From Pseudomonas graminis (GTDB lineage Bacteria > Pseudomonadota > Gammaproteobacteria > Pseudomonadales > Pseudomonadaceae): a stretch of DNA of 53,841 nucleotides. The stretch lies in assembly GCF_900111735.1 (NCBI RefSeq), contig NZ_FOHW01000035.1:1-53841 (forward strand). Reading direction: 5' to 3'. The notes below the pieces were generated by a model. That model saw only the letters and a program-made list of their open reading frames with translations, was not told the DNA's origin and made no database searches. How positions within the stretch are numbered: position 1 is the first letter of the stretch; each line of letters opens with the position of its first letter. The translations under genes were made by a program, and so were the position numbers. Shown in pieces: positions 1 through 9,415 of the stretch.

Positions 1-13
1 CCGCGTTCAAATA

Positions 14-106
14 GTGGGACCGGCTTCAGCCGGGAAGAGGCCGGTGTGGGCGCCATCAGATTTGCGGTGTGACGCAAGACGCCTTCCCGGCTAAAGCCGG
101 TCCCAC
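14..106. repeat. REP-type inverted repeat pair (GTGGGACCGGCTT class)
   Basis: Two arms of about 24 bases face each other. The left arm at 14-38 begins GTGGGACCGGCTT and the right arm at 83-106 ends AAGCCGGTCCCAC. About 45 bases separate them. The class differs in sequence from the GTAGGAGCGCGCTTGC-type repeats elsewhere in the window. It lies beyond the 3' end of the leftward aldehyde dehydrogenase gene, so it may fold in the 3' RNA and stabilise or end that transcript. That role is inference. Confidence 0.8.
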
Positions 107-167
107 AAGTTTCCATATCCATTGCCGCTGGCCGGGCGCGTGGTGTCGGTCAGGGTTTGCAAAAGGA

Positions 168-1607
168 TCAGCGCACGAACAGTCGCTGAACCAGCTTCTG
201 AAGTGCCTTTCCATAGGGTGGGTAGATCAGCCGTGAGGCGTTGAAACGTTGCTTGATCAATACGCCTTTGGCGTGGCTGAACGTCAGAAAACCCTCGTGC
301 CCGTGGTAATGACCCATGCCCGACGCGCCGATGCCGCCGAAAGGCAAGTCGTCCTGGGCAACATGCAGCAGGGTGTCATTCAGGCAGGCGCCGCCCGAAT
401 GTGTCTGCTCCAGCACGCGGTTTTGTTCATTCCGGTCGTAGCCGAAGTAGTACAGCGCCAGTGGTCTGGGTCGTTGATTGATGTAGTCAAACGCTTGCTC
501 GATCTTGTCGTAGGGCACGATTGGCAGCAGCGGTCCGAAGATCTCGTCCTGCATGATCAGCATATCGTCGCTCACGTCCAGAATCAGGCTGAAAGGCATC
601 CTGCGGTCTTGCCCCTCGGCGAACAGATGTATCACCCGCGCACCCTTGGTTTGAGCGTCGGCGAGATATGAATTCAGGCGCCCGACATGCCGCTGATTGA
701 TGATCGCGGTGTAATCCGGGTTGTCGGCCAGCGTGGGGTAAAACCGTGTGACCGCTTCCTTGTAGGATTCGACGAATTCGTCAATGCGATCCCTGGGCAC
801 CAGCACGTAGTCGGGCGCCACGCAGGTTTGTCCGGCGTTGAGTGTTTTCCCGAAAGCGATGCGTTCCGCGGCGTCCTTGAGCGGCACGTCGCGGGACACG
901 ATGGCGGGGGATTTGCCGCCCAGCTCTAGCGTCACCGGGGTGAGGTTTTCCGCCGCCGCGCGCATGACGTGCCGCCCGACGCTGGTGGCGCCTGTGAACA
1001 ATAGATGATCGAACGGCAATTTAGAGAACGCCACGCCAACCTCCGCCTCGCCCAGCACAACCCCGACGTGATCTTCCGCAAACACCCGCGTCAGCAGGCT
1101 TTTTAGCAACGCGCCGGTGGCGGGTGTGGACTCACTGAGCTTGAGCATCACGCGGTTACCGGCTGCCAATGCGCCCACAAGCGGCCCGATGGCCAGATAC
1201 AGCGGGTAATTCCAAGGCACCACCACGCCAATCACCCCCAATGGCTGGTAAACGACTTTGGCGCTGGCGGGCTGGAACGCCATGCCGACGCTTCGGCGCG
1301 AAGGCCGCATCCATTTCTTCAGATGACGCTGGGCGTGGCGGATGTTGTGCAGGCACGGCATCAGCTCGGCGAGAAGGGTTTCATCGGCGCTGCGGTGGCT
1401 GAAGTCAGCGCTGATCGCGTCGATGATCGCCTGGCGCTCGGTGCTGAGCAGCGTGTGCAAGCGGTCGAGCCATTGCTTGCGCTCTTGCAAAGCCGGCATC
1501 GGGTTGGCGGCAAACGCGCGCCGTTGCTCGTCGAATACCTGCTCCAGATGGCTGCGCGGGGAAGGAGCGTCGTCTGCGCATGGCAAAAGATTAGATTCGA
1601 CGGGCAT
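168..1607 (-). CDS. calB: Coniferyl-aldehyde-dehydrogenase-like NAD(P)-dependent aldehyde dehydrogenase
   Basis: This 479-residue aldehyde dehydrogenase would oxidise an aldehyde to its carboxylic acid with NAD(P)+ in the cytoplasm. The sequence shows the family landmarks: the PWNYP substrate/cofactor segment (about 131-135), the LELGGKSP motif with general base E228, and GQTC with nucleophile C262. The PEIFGPLLP-like segment (EIFGPLLPI) lies further on. Overall composition and the short C-terminal tail fit the coniferyl aldehyde dehydrogenase subgroup, which acts on lignin-derived aldehydes such as coniferaldehyde. The exact substrate cannot be read from sequence. It is transcribed away from the MFS transporter gene, with a 146-bp intergenic region between them. 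The TetR regulator two genes away could control it, but no operator was identified. Confidence 0.85.
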   Translation of the reverse strand: MPVESNLLPCADDAPSPRSHLEQVFDEQRRAFAANPMPALQERKQWLDRLHTLLSTERQAIIDAISADFSHRSADETLLAELMPCLHNIRHAQRHLKKWMRPSRRSVGMAFQPASAKVVYQPLGVIGVVVPWNYPLYLAIGPLVGALAAGNRVMLKLSESTPATGALLKSLLTRVFAEDHVGVVLGEAEVGVAFSKLPFDHLLFTGATSVGRHVMRAAAENLTPVTLELGGKSPAIVSRDVPLKDAAERIAFGKTLNAGQTCVAPDYVLVPRDRIDEFVESYKEAVTRFYPTLADNPDYTAIINQRHVGRLNSYLADAQTKGARVIHLFAEGQDRRMPFSLILDVSDDMLIMQDEIFGPLLPIVPYDKIEQAFDYINQRPRPLALYYFGYDRNEQNRVLEQTHSGGACLNDTLLHVAQDDLPFGGIGASGMGHYHGHEGFLTFSHAKGVLIKQRFNASRLIYPPYGKALQKLVQRLFVR

Positions 1608-1753
1608 CGCAGCGGTCCTTGTTAAAGTTATGCAGTGCTTTTAGAGTCATTGCTCTACGAAGTCAACGGCCCTTGCATTCGCTCGCAGGCGCACGCCAGA
1701 CTGTCCGGGCAAATACGGCACTGCCGCCCCGCACCACCTGACACGGAGTCTCA

Positions 1754-2950
1754 ATGCGCACGGACTATCTGGCGTTTTTCCTTTCCCTGTTTCTCTCCCG
1801 CCTCGCCGATCAGGTTCTCCTGTTCCTGGTGCCGCTGATTGTTTTCCAGACCACCAACAGCGCTTCCCTGGCGGGGCTGGCGTTCTTTGTCGAGACGTTG
1901 CCGCGCTTCCTTGCATTCCCCATTTGCGGCGCGCTTTGCGACCGATACTCGCCCATCCGGCTGCTGCACATCAGCCAGATCTACCGCGCCTTGATCTGCC
2001 TGGTCGCGATGGGGCTGTATGGGTTGTTTGGGGGCATCGGCTGGCTGATCGGGCTGTCGGCGATCTGTGGGGTCCTGACCACTCAGGGGATCATGGCCCG
2101 GGAAGTGGTGATGCCGCATATTTTTCCGGATTACCGCTACGGCAAGACGCTCTCCTACTCTCAGATTGCCGACCAGACCGGCTTGGTGCTCGGACCTTTG
2201 CTGGCGGCGCTGGCTCTGGAGATCTGCCCGTGGTGGAGCGTCGTCATCGGCGTGGCGCTGGTTTTCGTTGCGGCGGATCTGGCGATGCGCGTCTGGCAAC
2301 GCAACAGCGATGTCACGCTGGAACGCTTTGATCAGCACGCCTACAGCTGGACGCAGCCGTTAAGAATCGCCTTCGGACACATCTTCCGATTGGCCGAACT
2401 GAAGAAAATCATCCTGCTGGCGGTCGGCGTCAACCTGATCGTCGGTGTCACGCTGGCCAGCTCGGCGGCGATGGTGATCGGCTCATTCAGCGAGAGCAAA
2501 GATTACTATGCCGGCCTCCAGGCGGTGGGCGCCTTGCTAACCATCGCGATTCTGTTTGTCCTGGCACGGGTCAGTCTGCCGCTGAAACTGCTCGGTGCGA
2601 TGTCATACATCGCCTTGCTGCTGGGGGCATTCGTTACCGCTACGAGTGCGTCATCCGAGGTCTATCTTGTCGGCTTTCTGCTGATCGTCGGCTTCGACAA
2701 GATGTTCAACGTGTACATGCGCAGCATTCGTCAGCGGGTCATCCCGGCGCGCGACTTCGGCAAGACCGTTGGCGTCATCACGCTGCTGAACAACTTGTCG
2801 CAGCCGCTGGCCGGTCTGCTGGTCGGAGTGCTCACGGCGCCGATCGGGTTGCGCGGCGTGATTTTGATCAACACGCTGGCGGCAGCCGTGCTCGGCATTG
2901 GTGTCGCAGCTGTGGTTCGGCTCAGGCTGGCGACTGCCATGGAGCGATGA
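1754..2950 (+). CDS. Major facilitator superfamily transporter
   Basis: This 398-residue protein is almost entirely hydrophobic, with about 10-12 predicted membrane helices. It has the MFS cytoplasmic loop signature GALCDRYSP after helix 2 and a longer polar loop near residues 180-205 that splits the two six-helix halves. It resembles the MFS_3/enterobactin-exporter-like branch, so drug or metabolite efflux is likely, but no substrate can be assigned. The start is supported by an ACGGAG ribosome-binding site a few bases upstream. A TetR regulator follows after 72 bp in the same direction, a common arrangement for efflux genes and their repressors. Confidence 0.8.
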   Translation: MRTDYLAFFLSLFLSRLADQVLLFLVPLIVFQTTNSASLAGLAFFVETLPRFLAFPICGALCDRYSPIRLLHISQIYRALICLVAMGLYGLFGGIGWLIGLSAICGVLTTQGIMAREVVMPHIFPDYRYGKTLSYSQIADQTGLVLGPLLAALALEICPWWSVVIGVALVFVAADLAMRVWQRNSDVTLERFDQHAYSWTQPLRIAFGHIFRLAELKKIILLAVGVNLIVGVTLASSAAMVIGSFSESKDYYAGLQAVGALLTIAILFVLARVSLPLKLLGAMSYIALLLGAFVTATSASSEVYLVGFLLIVGFDKMFNVYMRSIRQRVIPARDFGKTVGVITLLNNLSQPLAGLLVGVLTAPIGLRGVILINTLAAAVLGIGVAAVVRLRLATAMER

Positions 2951-3022
2951 AGTCTGCAACGAGCCCGACGCTTGCGTTAAGATCCGGCACATCCCTGTTA
3001 CGTTTCGACGTTCGAGTTGAAC

Positions 3023-3709
3023 ATGGCGCCGCGCATCAAAACCGTACGCATCAACACCCGTGAACGCATCGTGCACAGCAGTCTGGAGCTGTTCAATCAG
3101 CAGGGCGAGCGCAGCGTCAGTACCAATCACATCGCCGCGCACATGGAAATGTCGCCCGGCAATCTGTACTACCACTTCCCCAACAAGCAGGCGATCATCG
3201 CCGAGTTGTTCACCGAATACGAAACGCTGGTCGACAGCTTTCTCCACCCGCCCAAGGGCCGGCTGCCGGGGGTTGAAGACAAGCGCCATTATTTGATGGC
3301 GATTCTCGACGGCATGTGGCGCTACCGTTTTCTGCACCGCGATCTCGAACACTTGCTTGAAACCGATCCTGAGCTGGCGGTGCGTTACCGACGCTTTTCC
3401 CAACACTGCCTGATCAAGGCGATGTCCATTTACAGCGGCTTTGTCGACGCGCAGATTCTAAGCATGGACAAAGTCCAGATTGAATCTCTGACGCTCAATG
3501 CGTGGATCATCCTCACGTCATGGGTACGTTTTCTGTGCACCACGCGAGAAACCCCCGCCCACCTCAATGAAGACGCGATTCGTCGCGGGGTTTATCAGGT
3601 GCTGATGCTTGAGCTGGCCTATGTCACGGCCCAGGCGCGGGAAGCGGTGAATGCGCTGTGCGCGGAGTTTTATGTGCCATTGGCCAAGGCGCTGGAAGAT
3701 GCCGGCTAA
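3023..3709 (+). CDS. TetR-family transcriptional regulator
   Basis: This 228-residue protein has an N-terminal TetR helix-turn-helix. The recognition part reads STNHIAAHMEMSPGNLYYHF (about residues 36-55), followed by the usual PNKQAIIAEL. The rest is the helical ligand-binding and dimer domain, which fits no ligand class I can name. I prefer ATG at 3023 to the in-frame TTG two codons earlier. It probably regulates the adjacent MFS gene and/or the divergent aldehyde dehydrogenase gene. That is inferred from position only. Confidence 0.85.
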   Translation: MAPRIKTVRINTRERIVHSSLELFNQQGERSVSTNHIAAHMEMSPGNLYYHFPNKQAIIAELFTEYETLVDSFLHPPKGRLPGVEDKRHYLMAILDGMWRYRFLHRDLEHLLETDPELAVRYRRFSQHCLIKAMSIYSGFVDAQILSMDKVQIESLTLNAWIILTSWVRFLCTTRETPAHLNEDAIRRGVYQVLMLELAYVTAQAREAVNALCAEFYVPLAKALEDAG

Positions 3710-3772
3710 ATCGGCCCGGCTGTCTCAATCGATTGTCATATCGCCATTTTTTACTGCCTGCAGGAGCCTGTC

Positions 3773-4627
3773 ATGTCCATCGCACAATTGATCAGCCCGC
3801 AACAATTGTCAGAACGCCTGACACAGCCCGGGCTTGTGATACTGGATTGTCGTTCGTCGCTGGACGATTTGGACTATGGCCAGCGCAGCTACGCAGAGGG
3901 CCATATCGAAGGCGCTTCCTACGCTGACTTGCTCAATGATCTCAGTGGGGCCATCACCAAGGGTGTCACCGGCCGCCACCCGCTGCCGGATCCACAGACG
4001 CTGATTGAGCGCTTGCGGTTCTGGGGTGTGAACAATCAGAGCGATATCGTGCTGTATGACGATGGGCCCGGTGCTTATGCCGCCCGCGCCTGGTGGTTGC
4101 TGGCGTGGCTGGGCAAGCGCGACGGTGTGTATGTACTCGATGGCGGGCTCAAGGCCTGGCACGGGGCGGGTCTGCCGCTGAGTCTTGATCCGCCTCACCA
4201 ACCCGAGGGTTCGTTCGACGGCGTACCGGATGACTCGATGGTGCTGACGGCCGAGCAGCTGCAGGCCCGCATCGGCGATCCCGCGATGACTCTGATCGAC
4301 GCACGTGCCCCCGCGCGGTTCCGGGGTGAGGTCGAGCCCATCGACCCAATTGCGGGGCACATTCCCGGCGCGCAGTGCGCGGCATTCACCGACAACCTCG
4401 GCCCGGATGGCCGCTTTCTCCCGGCAGAGCAGCTGAAGCAGCGGTTTGCCGAGGCTTTGCAAGGCCGTCCTGCCCCTGAGCTCGTCGCCTATTGCGGTTC
4501 TGGTGTGACGGCCTGTCACAACCTGTTTGCGTTGGCCCTCGCCGGTTATCCGTTGGGGGCGCTGTACGCGGGCTCGTGGAGCGAGTGGATCAATGATCCG
4601 CAGCGGGGCGTTGCGACGGGGGACTAA
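3773..4627 (+). CDS. sseA: Tandem-rhodanese sulfurtransferase, 3-mercaptopyruvate sulfurtransferase type
   Basis: This 284-residue protein contains two rhodanese domains. The first (about 1-135) has an Asp where the catalytic Cys would be (LYDDGPG) and is structural. The second (about 160-280) carries the active-site loop CGSGVTA with C241. The CGSGVTA loop is typical of 3-mercaptopyruvate sulfurtransferases rather than thiosulfate sulfurtransferases (CRKGVTA), so it probably moves sulfur from 3-mercaptopyruvate to a thiophilic acceptor. A good ribosome-binding site (AGGAG) precedes the ATG. It stands alone between the TetR gene and a convergent hydrolase gene. Confidence 0.85.
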   Translation: MSIAQLISPQQLSERLTQPGLVILDCRSSLDDLDYGQRSYAEGHIEGASYADLLNDLSGAITKGVTGRHPLPDPQTLIERLRFWGVNNQSDIVLYDDGPGAYAARAWWLLAWLGKRDGVYVLDGGLKAWHGAGLPLSLDPPHQPEGSFDGVPDDSMVLTAEQLQARIGDPAMTLIDARAPARFRGEVEPIDPIAGHIPGAQCAAFTDNLGPDGRFLPAEQLKQRFAEALQGRPAPELVAYCGSGVTACHNLFALALAGYPLGALYAGSWSEWINDPQRGVATGD

Positions 4628-4678
4628 GGTGGAGGCATGTGAGCCTTACATCAGGCCAATCGCCCGGCGCAGCAAAAA

Positions 4679-5695
4679 CTAGTCGTTTGCCTGCGCGCCA
4701 TGGACGTCCGTCAGCCACATCGGAATCCGCTGCTCGAGGTAATACGTCGGCTTTCTAATCGTGCCGCCGACAAAACCCACGTGGCCGCCTTTTTTCTGCA
4801 GGTCGAATTCGGTGCTGGACGACAGCTCCGAGGCTGCAGGCAGGCTGTGCTTGAACACGAACGGGTCGTCCAGGGATTGAATCAGCAGAGTTGGCGTGCG
4901 GATGGCGCCGAGGAAGTATCGACTGGACGCGCGCCGGTAATAATCATGGGCGTCCACGAATCCATTCAGCGGCGCTGTCACACGCCCGTCGAAATCCCAA
5001 AATGTGCGCATGTCTTTCAGCGAACCCAGCGCCGCCAGTTCTGCAAGGCCATCGCTGAGACCTTCATGCTGAAAGCGTCGCTGCTTGTCCTTGATGTAGC
5101 CGACCATCTCGCGCATGAAGTGCCGCTGGTAAACCCTGGAAAACCCCAGTCCGATTCGGTCGGCGCATTCGTCCAGACGAAACGGCACCGACACCGCCAC
5201 AGCGCCTTGCAGGTGGCTGTCGAGCCCGGTTTCGCCGAGGTGCTTGAGCAAAATATTGCCGCCGAGGGAATACCCGACAGCGTAAAGGGGCGCCAGTGGT
5301 CGGGCCTTGCGCAGATGATCGATCACGGCGGCAAGGTCTTCACTGGCGCCTGAGTGATAGCTGCGGGGCAACAGGTTCGGCTCCCCTGAACAGCCTCGCC
5401 AGTTGAGGGCGACACTTGCCCAGCCGCGTTTTTCCATGGCGTGCTGCAGCCCGGCGACATAGGGGGAGTTGGACGATCCGGTCAGACCGTGCAACACGAG
5501 CACGACCGGCACGTTTGCGTCGTGCGGGCCATGCCAGTCCATGTCGAGGAAATCGCCGTCTTCCAGCCAGATGCGCTCGCGCCGGCGCTCGAGGTGAGTG
5601 GTCGGCCGCCACAGCGGCCCCCACAGCGTCTGCAAGTGCGGGTTACCCAGGCCGAACGCCGGGACGAACCCGGGAAGGTCAGCTTGCGACGGCAC
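4679..5695 (-). CDS. YheT-family alpha/beta hydrolase
   Basis: This is an alpha/beta-hydrolase of the YheT/ABHD1-3 family. It has the family opening GNPHLQTLWGPL, the oxyanion segment LHGLTGSSNSPY, the nucleophile elbow GYSLGG, an acid in SLDDPF and a late His in GGHVGFVGG, which together give a plausible Ser-Asp-His triad. The start is uncertain. The GTG at 5695 gives 338 residues, the usual length, and overlaps the end of rsmD by 17 bp. An ATG at 5740 would add 15 residues and deepen the overlap. The substrate is unknown; family members are esterase- or lipase-like. It is the last gene of the leftward M16-M16-rsmD-hydrolase run. Confidence 0.82.
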   Translation of the reverse strand: MPSQADLPGFVPAFGLGNPHLQTLWGPLWRPTTHLERRRERIWLEDGDFLDMDWHGPHDANVPVVLVLHGLTGSSNSPYVAGLQHAMEKRGWASVALNWRGCSGEPNLLPRSYHSGASEDLAAVIDHLRKARPLAPLYAVGYSLGGNILLKHLGETGLDSHLQGAVAVSVPFRLDECADRIGLGFSRVYQRHFMREMVGYIKDKQRRFQHEGLSDGLAELAALGSLKDMRTFWDFDGRVTAPLNGFVDAHDYYRRASSRYFLGAIRTPTLLIQSLDDPFVFKHSLPAASELSSSTEFDLQKKGGHVGFVGGTIRKPTYYLEQRIPMWLTDVHGAQAND

Positions 5696-6299
5696 TGCGT
5701 TCCCATACCGCGTAGTGAACCTGACCGGCTTTCTTTTCACGGTGCAGGCGCCAGTTGGCGGGCATGCCCAGCGTCGACGGCGCGGTTTCGCTTTCGGTGT
5801 AGATCCACGCGCTGTCCGCCAGCCAGTTGCGCTCTTCCAGCAATGTGCAGGCAGGCATCAGCAAGTCCTGGTGGAACGGCGGGTCGAGGAACACCACGTC
5901 GAATTGTTCGGCCGGCTGGGTTTCCAGATGGCGGAGCGCGTCGCCGGTAGCGGTTCTGCCGACGGTGCAACGTAGCGTACCGAGGTGTTCGCGCAGGCTG
6001 GAAATCGCCATCGAGTTGGTGTCCAGCGCCAGACCCATGCTGGCGCCGCGGGAAAGGGCTTCAAGGTACAGCGCGCCACTGCCGGCGAACGGGTCAAGGA
6101 CGCGCGCGCCCTCGATGTACGGCGCCAGCCAGTTGAACAGGGTTTCACGCACGCGGTCCGGCGTCGGCCGCAGACCGGGGGCGTCAGGGAAACTCAGACG
6201 CCGACTGCGCCATTCGCCGCCGATGATCCGCAGTTGGCCGAGGCCTGTGTGGATTTTGTGCCCTTTGTGGATACGCGGCGGCTTGGAAGTCGAGGTCAT
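5679..6299 (-). CDS. rsmD: 16S rRNA (guanine(966)-N(2))-methyltransferase RsmD
   Basis: This 206-residue class I SAM methyltransferase methylates N2 of G966 in 16S rRNA of the small subunit. Visible motifs are the family N-terminus LRIIGGEWRSRRL, the target-handling PTPDRVRETLFNWL, the SAM-binding DPFAGSGALYLEALSRGA, and the catalytic DPPF in FLDPPFHQD. Its ATG overlaps the stop codon of the upstream M16 gene by one base, so the two are translationally coupled. Its own end overlaps the YheT hydrolase start. Length and motifs are normal for the family. Confidence 0.93.
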   Translation of the reverse strand: MTSTSKPPRIHKGHKIHTGLGQLRIIGGEWRSRRLSFPDAPGLRPTPDRVRETLFNWLAPYIEGARVLDPFAGSGALYLEALSRGASMGLALDTNSMAISSLREHLGTLRCTVGRTATGDALRHLETQPAEQFDVVFLDPPFHQDLLMPACTLLEERNWLADSAWIYTESETAPSTLGMPANWRLHREKKAGQVHYAVWERSAVAS

Positions 6300-7795
6300 C
6301 AGTGCTCCGGAACGCCGAGCGGTTGCTCGGCGGGTTTGTCAGTAGGGGGTGGCAGCGGCTTCTGCGGGACGGTCGGACCTGCAGTCACGATCACCAGCTT
6401 GTCAGCGTCCAGATGTTTGTTCATCACGGTTTTGATCTGCTCGACCGTGACGCTCTGGGACTGCGTCATGAAATCTTCAAGGTAGGTCAGCGGCAGATTA
6501 TAGAAGCCGACCGCGCCCAGTTGGCCAACGATGGCCGCATTGCTGGCAGTCGCCAGAGGAAAGCTGCCGGCCAGTTCGCGCTTGGCATCGTCGAGTTCTT
6601 TCTGGGTCGGGCCGTTGGCGAGGAAGTCACGGGTGATGTCCTTGACCAGTTTCAGGGTGTTTTCGCTCAGTTCGGCGCGGGTCTGCAGGCTGATCATGAA
6701 CGGACCCTGTGCCTGCATCGGCGTGAAGCCGGAAGACACGCCGTAGGTCAGGCCGCGTTTTTCCCGGACTTCGGTCATCAGACGGCTGCCGAAGCCGCCG
6801 CCACCGAGGATCGAGTTGCCCAGTGACAGGGCCGCGTAGTCAGGATCGCCGCGGGTGATGCCCAGTTCAGCCAGCATCAGGTGCGTCTGCTTGGACGGAA
6901 ACTCGATGTGGGTTTCACTCGGCTTGGGCTTGGTCGGTGCAACGGTTTGTGCCAGCGCCGGACCTTTAGGCAGCGCGGCGGACACTTGGGTTGCTACCGC
7001 TTCGGCCTCTGCCCGTGTCAGGTCGCCAACCAGCGCAATCACCGCGTTGCCAGCGGCGTAGGCTTTGGCATGAAAGGCCTTCAGCTGAGCCAAAGTGAGA
7101 GGCGCGATGCTTTTGGCCGTGCCCATGCTCGGGTGCGCGTAAGGATGATCGCCGTACAGCCGCGTGAACAGTTCATCGCCTGCGAGCTTGCCGGGGTTCT
7201 GCTTTTGATATTCGAAGCTCGCCAGCAACTGGTTTTTGATCCGCGCCAGCGAGTCCGCCGGGAATGTCGGTTTGCCCACCACTTCGGCAAACAGTTTCAA
7301 CGCGGGCTCGCGTTTGTCGGCGGCACTCAGACTGCGCAGCGAAGCGATCGCCATGTCGCGGTAGGAGCCGTTAGCGAAATCAGCGCCCAGCCCTTCGAAA
7401 CCTTCGGCGATAGCGCTGACGTTCTTGCCTTTGACGCCCTCGTTGAGCATCGCATTGGTGACCAGCGCGATGCCTGGGTTGGCGCCGTCCTGACTGCTGC
7501 CGGCCGCGAACAGCAGGCGCATGTCGAACATCGGCAGCTCATGGGCTTCGACAAACAGCACACGAGCGCCTTCAGCGGTATTCCACGACTGAATGTTCAG
7601 CGAGCGGCGAGCCGGCGCTTTACCGTCCAGTTCTTTCAGGGATTCCAGCGTACTGGCCGCCTTGTCGATGGCTTTCGGGGTTTCGGCGGCAGTCTCTGCC
7701 ATCGCCGATCCAGCACCCAGCAGGCCAAACGTCACGGCGAGTGCGAATGAGCAGGCCCGCGTTCGCGCAAAGCGGGATTCGATGCGCTGGCTCAT
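6299..7795 (-). CDS. M16-family peptidase-like protein, non-catalytic partner
   Basis: This is a 498-residue exported M16 (pitrilysin/insulinase) homologue. An N-terminal signal peptide ends near AGSAMAETAAE. Two M16 half-domains follow, with the typical SRLMTEVREKRGLTYG segment in the C-terminal half. The zinc-binding HxxEH motif that should follow the N-terminal NPGIAL segment is missing: the region reads LVTNAMLNEGV. It is therefore probably the inactive partner of the M16 protein encoded immediately upstream, as in alpha/beta mitochondrial processing peptidase pairs. The two genes overlap by 4 bp, which favours equal synthesis. The substrate is unknown and the location would be periplasmic. 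Confidence 0.88.
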   Translation of the reverse strand: MSQRIESRFARTRACSFALAVTFGLLGAGSAMAETAAETPKAIDKAASTLESLKELDGKAPARRSLNIQSWNTAEGARVLFVEAHELPMFDMRLLFAAGSSQDGANPGIALVTNAMLNEGVKGKNVSAIAEGFEGLGADFANGSYRDMAIASLRSLSAADKREPALKLFAEVVGKPTFPADSLARIKNQLLASFEYQKQNPGKLAGDELFTRLYGDHPYAHPSMGTAKSIAPLTLAQLKAFHAKAYAAGNAVIALVGDLTRAEAEAVATQVSAALPKGPALAQTVAPTKPKPSETHIEFPSKQTHLMLAELGITRGDPDYAALSLGNSILGGGGFGSRLMTEVREKRGLTYGVSSGFTPMQAQGPFMISLQTRAELSENTLKLVKDITRDFLANGPTQKELDDAKRELAGSFPLATASNAAIVGQLGAVGFYNLPLTYLEDFMTQSQSVTVEQIKTVMNKHLDADKLVIVTAGPTVPQKPLPPPTDKPAEQPLGVPEH

Positions 7796-9144
7796 TGGGC
7801 TTTCTCCTCAGGCAAAACATGCGCAACGGCAAGGCGCTCGCGGGTGAAGTAGGTGCGTGCAGCTTTCTGAATGTCTTCCGGCGTCACGCTTTGCAGCGCT
7901 GCCAGTTCCTGATCGATGAGTTTCCAGGAAAGGCCCACCGTTTCGAGTTCGCCAATGGTACTGGCCTGACTGGTAATGGAATCGCGCTCATAGACCAATC
8001 CGGCGATCACCTGGGCCCGGACCCGTTCCAGCTCTTCCTTGGCAGGCGGCTTGGTTTTCAGTTCGTCCAGCAAGCGCCAGATGCCGGCTTCAGCGTCAGC
8101 GAGGGTTTTCTTCTTCTGCTGATTGGGCGTGGCGCTAATGGTGAACAGGCTGTCGCCGCGGGTGTAGGCGTCGTAGTCGGATGAAGCGCCGGTTACCAGC
8201 TCTTCGCCGCGCTCCAGGCGCGTCGGAATGCGCGCGCTGTAGCCGCCGTCAAGCAAGGCCGAAATCAGGCGCAGTGCGTTGACCGACTGTGGATCGGTGG
8301 CGGTGGCCAGACTCGGCACGTTGAAGCCGTACATCAGGCTCGGCATCTGTGTGGCGACATGCACAGTGATCTGGCGCAGACCAGGTTCGGCCAGCTCCAG
8401 CGGCTTTTTCGAGGGCGGTACGTCGCGGCGTGGCACCGGGCCGAAGAAGCGCTCAGCCAGGGCTTTCACTTCATCGGGCTTCACGTCACCCACCACCACC
8501 AGCGTGGCGTTGTTGGGCACGTACCAGGATTCATACCAGTGGCGCAGTTCCTCGACCTTCATGCGTTCAAGGTCCGCCATCCAGCCAATGGTCGGTGTGT
8601 GGTAGCCGCTGGCGGGGTAGGCGATGGCCTTGAAGCGCTCATAGGCCTTGGCGCTCGGCTTGTCGTCGGTGCGCAGCCGGCGCTCTTCCTTGATGACTTC
8701 TATTTCCCGCGCGAACTCTTCTGGAGGCAAGCGCAGGGTGGCCATGCGGTCGGCTTCCAGTTCGAAGGCAACGGCCAGTCGATCTCGTGCCAGCACTTGG
8801 TAATAAGCGGTGTAGTCGTCACTGGTGAACGCATTCTCTTCCGCGCCCAGGTCGCGCAGGATCAGCGACGCTTCGCCGGGACCCGCTTTCGAGCTGCCCT
8901 TGAACATCATGTGTTCCAGCGCATGGGACAGGCCCGTCTGGCCAGGCGTCTCGTAGCTGGAACCCACCTTGTACCAGACCTGCGAAACCACCACCGGTGC
9001 GCGGTGATCTTCACGCACGACCACCTTCAGGCCGTTGTCCAGCGTGAATTCGGTGGTGGGTTGTGGGTCGGCAGCCGATGCGGCGAAGGGCAAACAGATT
9101 GTGCTGAGCAGCAGGCCTGCGGCACAGCGGGCTAGAGCATTCAT
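7792..9144 (-). CDS. M16-family zinc metallopeptidase, catalytic subunit
   Basis: This is a 450-residue exported M16 peptidase. It has a signal peptide (residues 1 to about 24, ending FAASAA) and then the inverted zinc motif HALEH (H74, E77, H78) in GLSHALEHMMFKG. A distal glutamate for zinc lies downstream in the ENAFTSDDYTAYY/EADRM region. The C-terminal half has the second M16 fold. It is the first gene of the leftward operon and overlaps the non-catalytic M16 gene. It probably degrades or processes peptides in the periplasm as a heterodimer. The partner relation is inferred from the gene pairing and the missing motif in the neighbour. Confidence 0.9.
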   Translation of the reverse strand: MNALARCAAGLLLSTICLPFAASAADPQPTTEFTLDNGLKVVVREDHRAPVVVSQVWYKVGSSYETPGQTGLSHALEHMMFKGSSKAGPGEASLILRDLGAEENAFTSDDYTAYYQVLARDRLAVAFELEADRMATLRLPPEEFAREIEVIKEERRLRTDDKPSAKAYERFKAIAYPASGYHTPTIGWMADLERMKVEELRHWYESWYVPNNATLVVVGDVKPDEVKALAERFFGPVPRRDVPPSKKPLELAEPGLRQITVHVATQMPSLMYGFNVPSLATATDPQSVNALRLISALLDGGYSARIPTRLERGEELVTGASSDYDAYTRGDSLFTISATPNQQKKKTLADAEAGIWRLLDELKTKPPAKEELERVRAQVIAGLVYERDSITSQASTIGELETVGLSWKLIDQELAALQSVTPEDIQKAARTYFTRERLAVAHVLPEEKAQ

Positions 9145-9415
9145 TCGTGATTTGAACCTTGGAGACGGCCTGCTTAGCGTCAGCGGGCGCGGGGGTGTTA
9201 GGATAGCGGCGAGTTTGCCTGACGACCATGACTAAGATGTCAGCGTCGTAAGCCTGCTTCGTAAGAAATGGCCGAGCAGTGCCCTCAACGGGACTGCGCT
9301 GCCCCTGTGGCAGGGCGAACGCTGAACAAGCGGACCTAAAAGCAGTCTGTTTCCCATACAGAATTTTTCAGAGGCGCCGCTCTGGCGCGTCGTTACCGTG
9401 AGATAGCCGTCCTCC

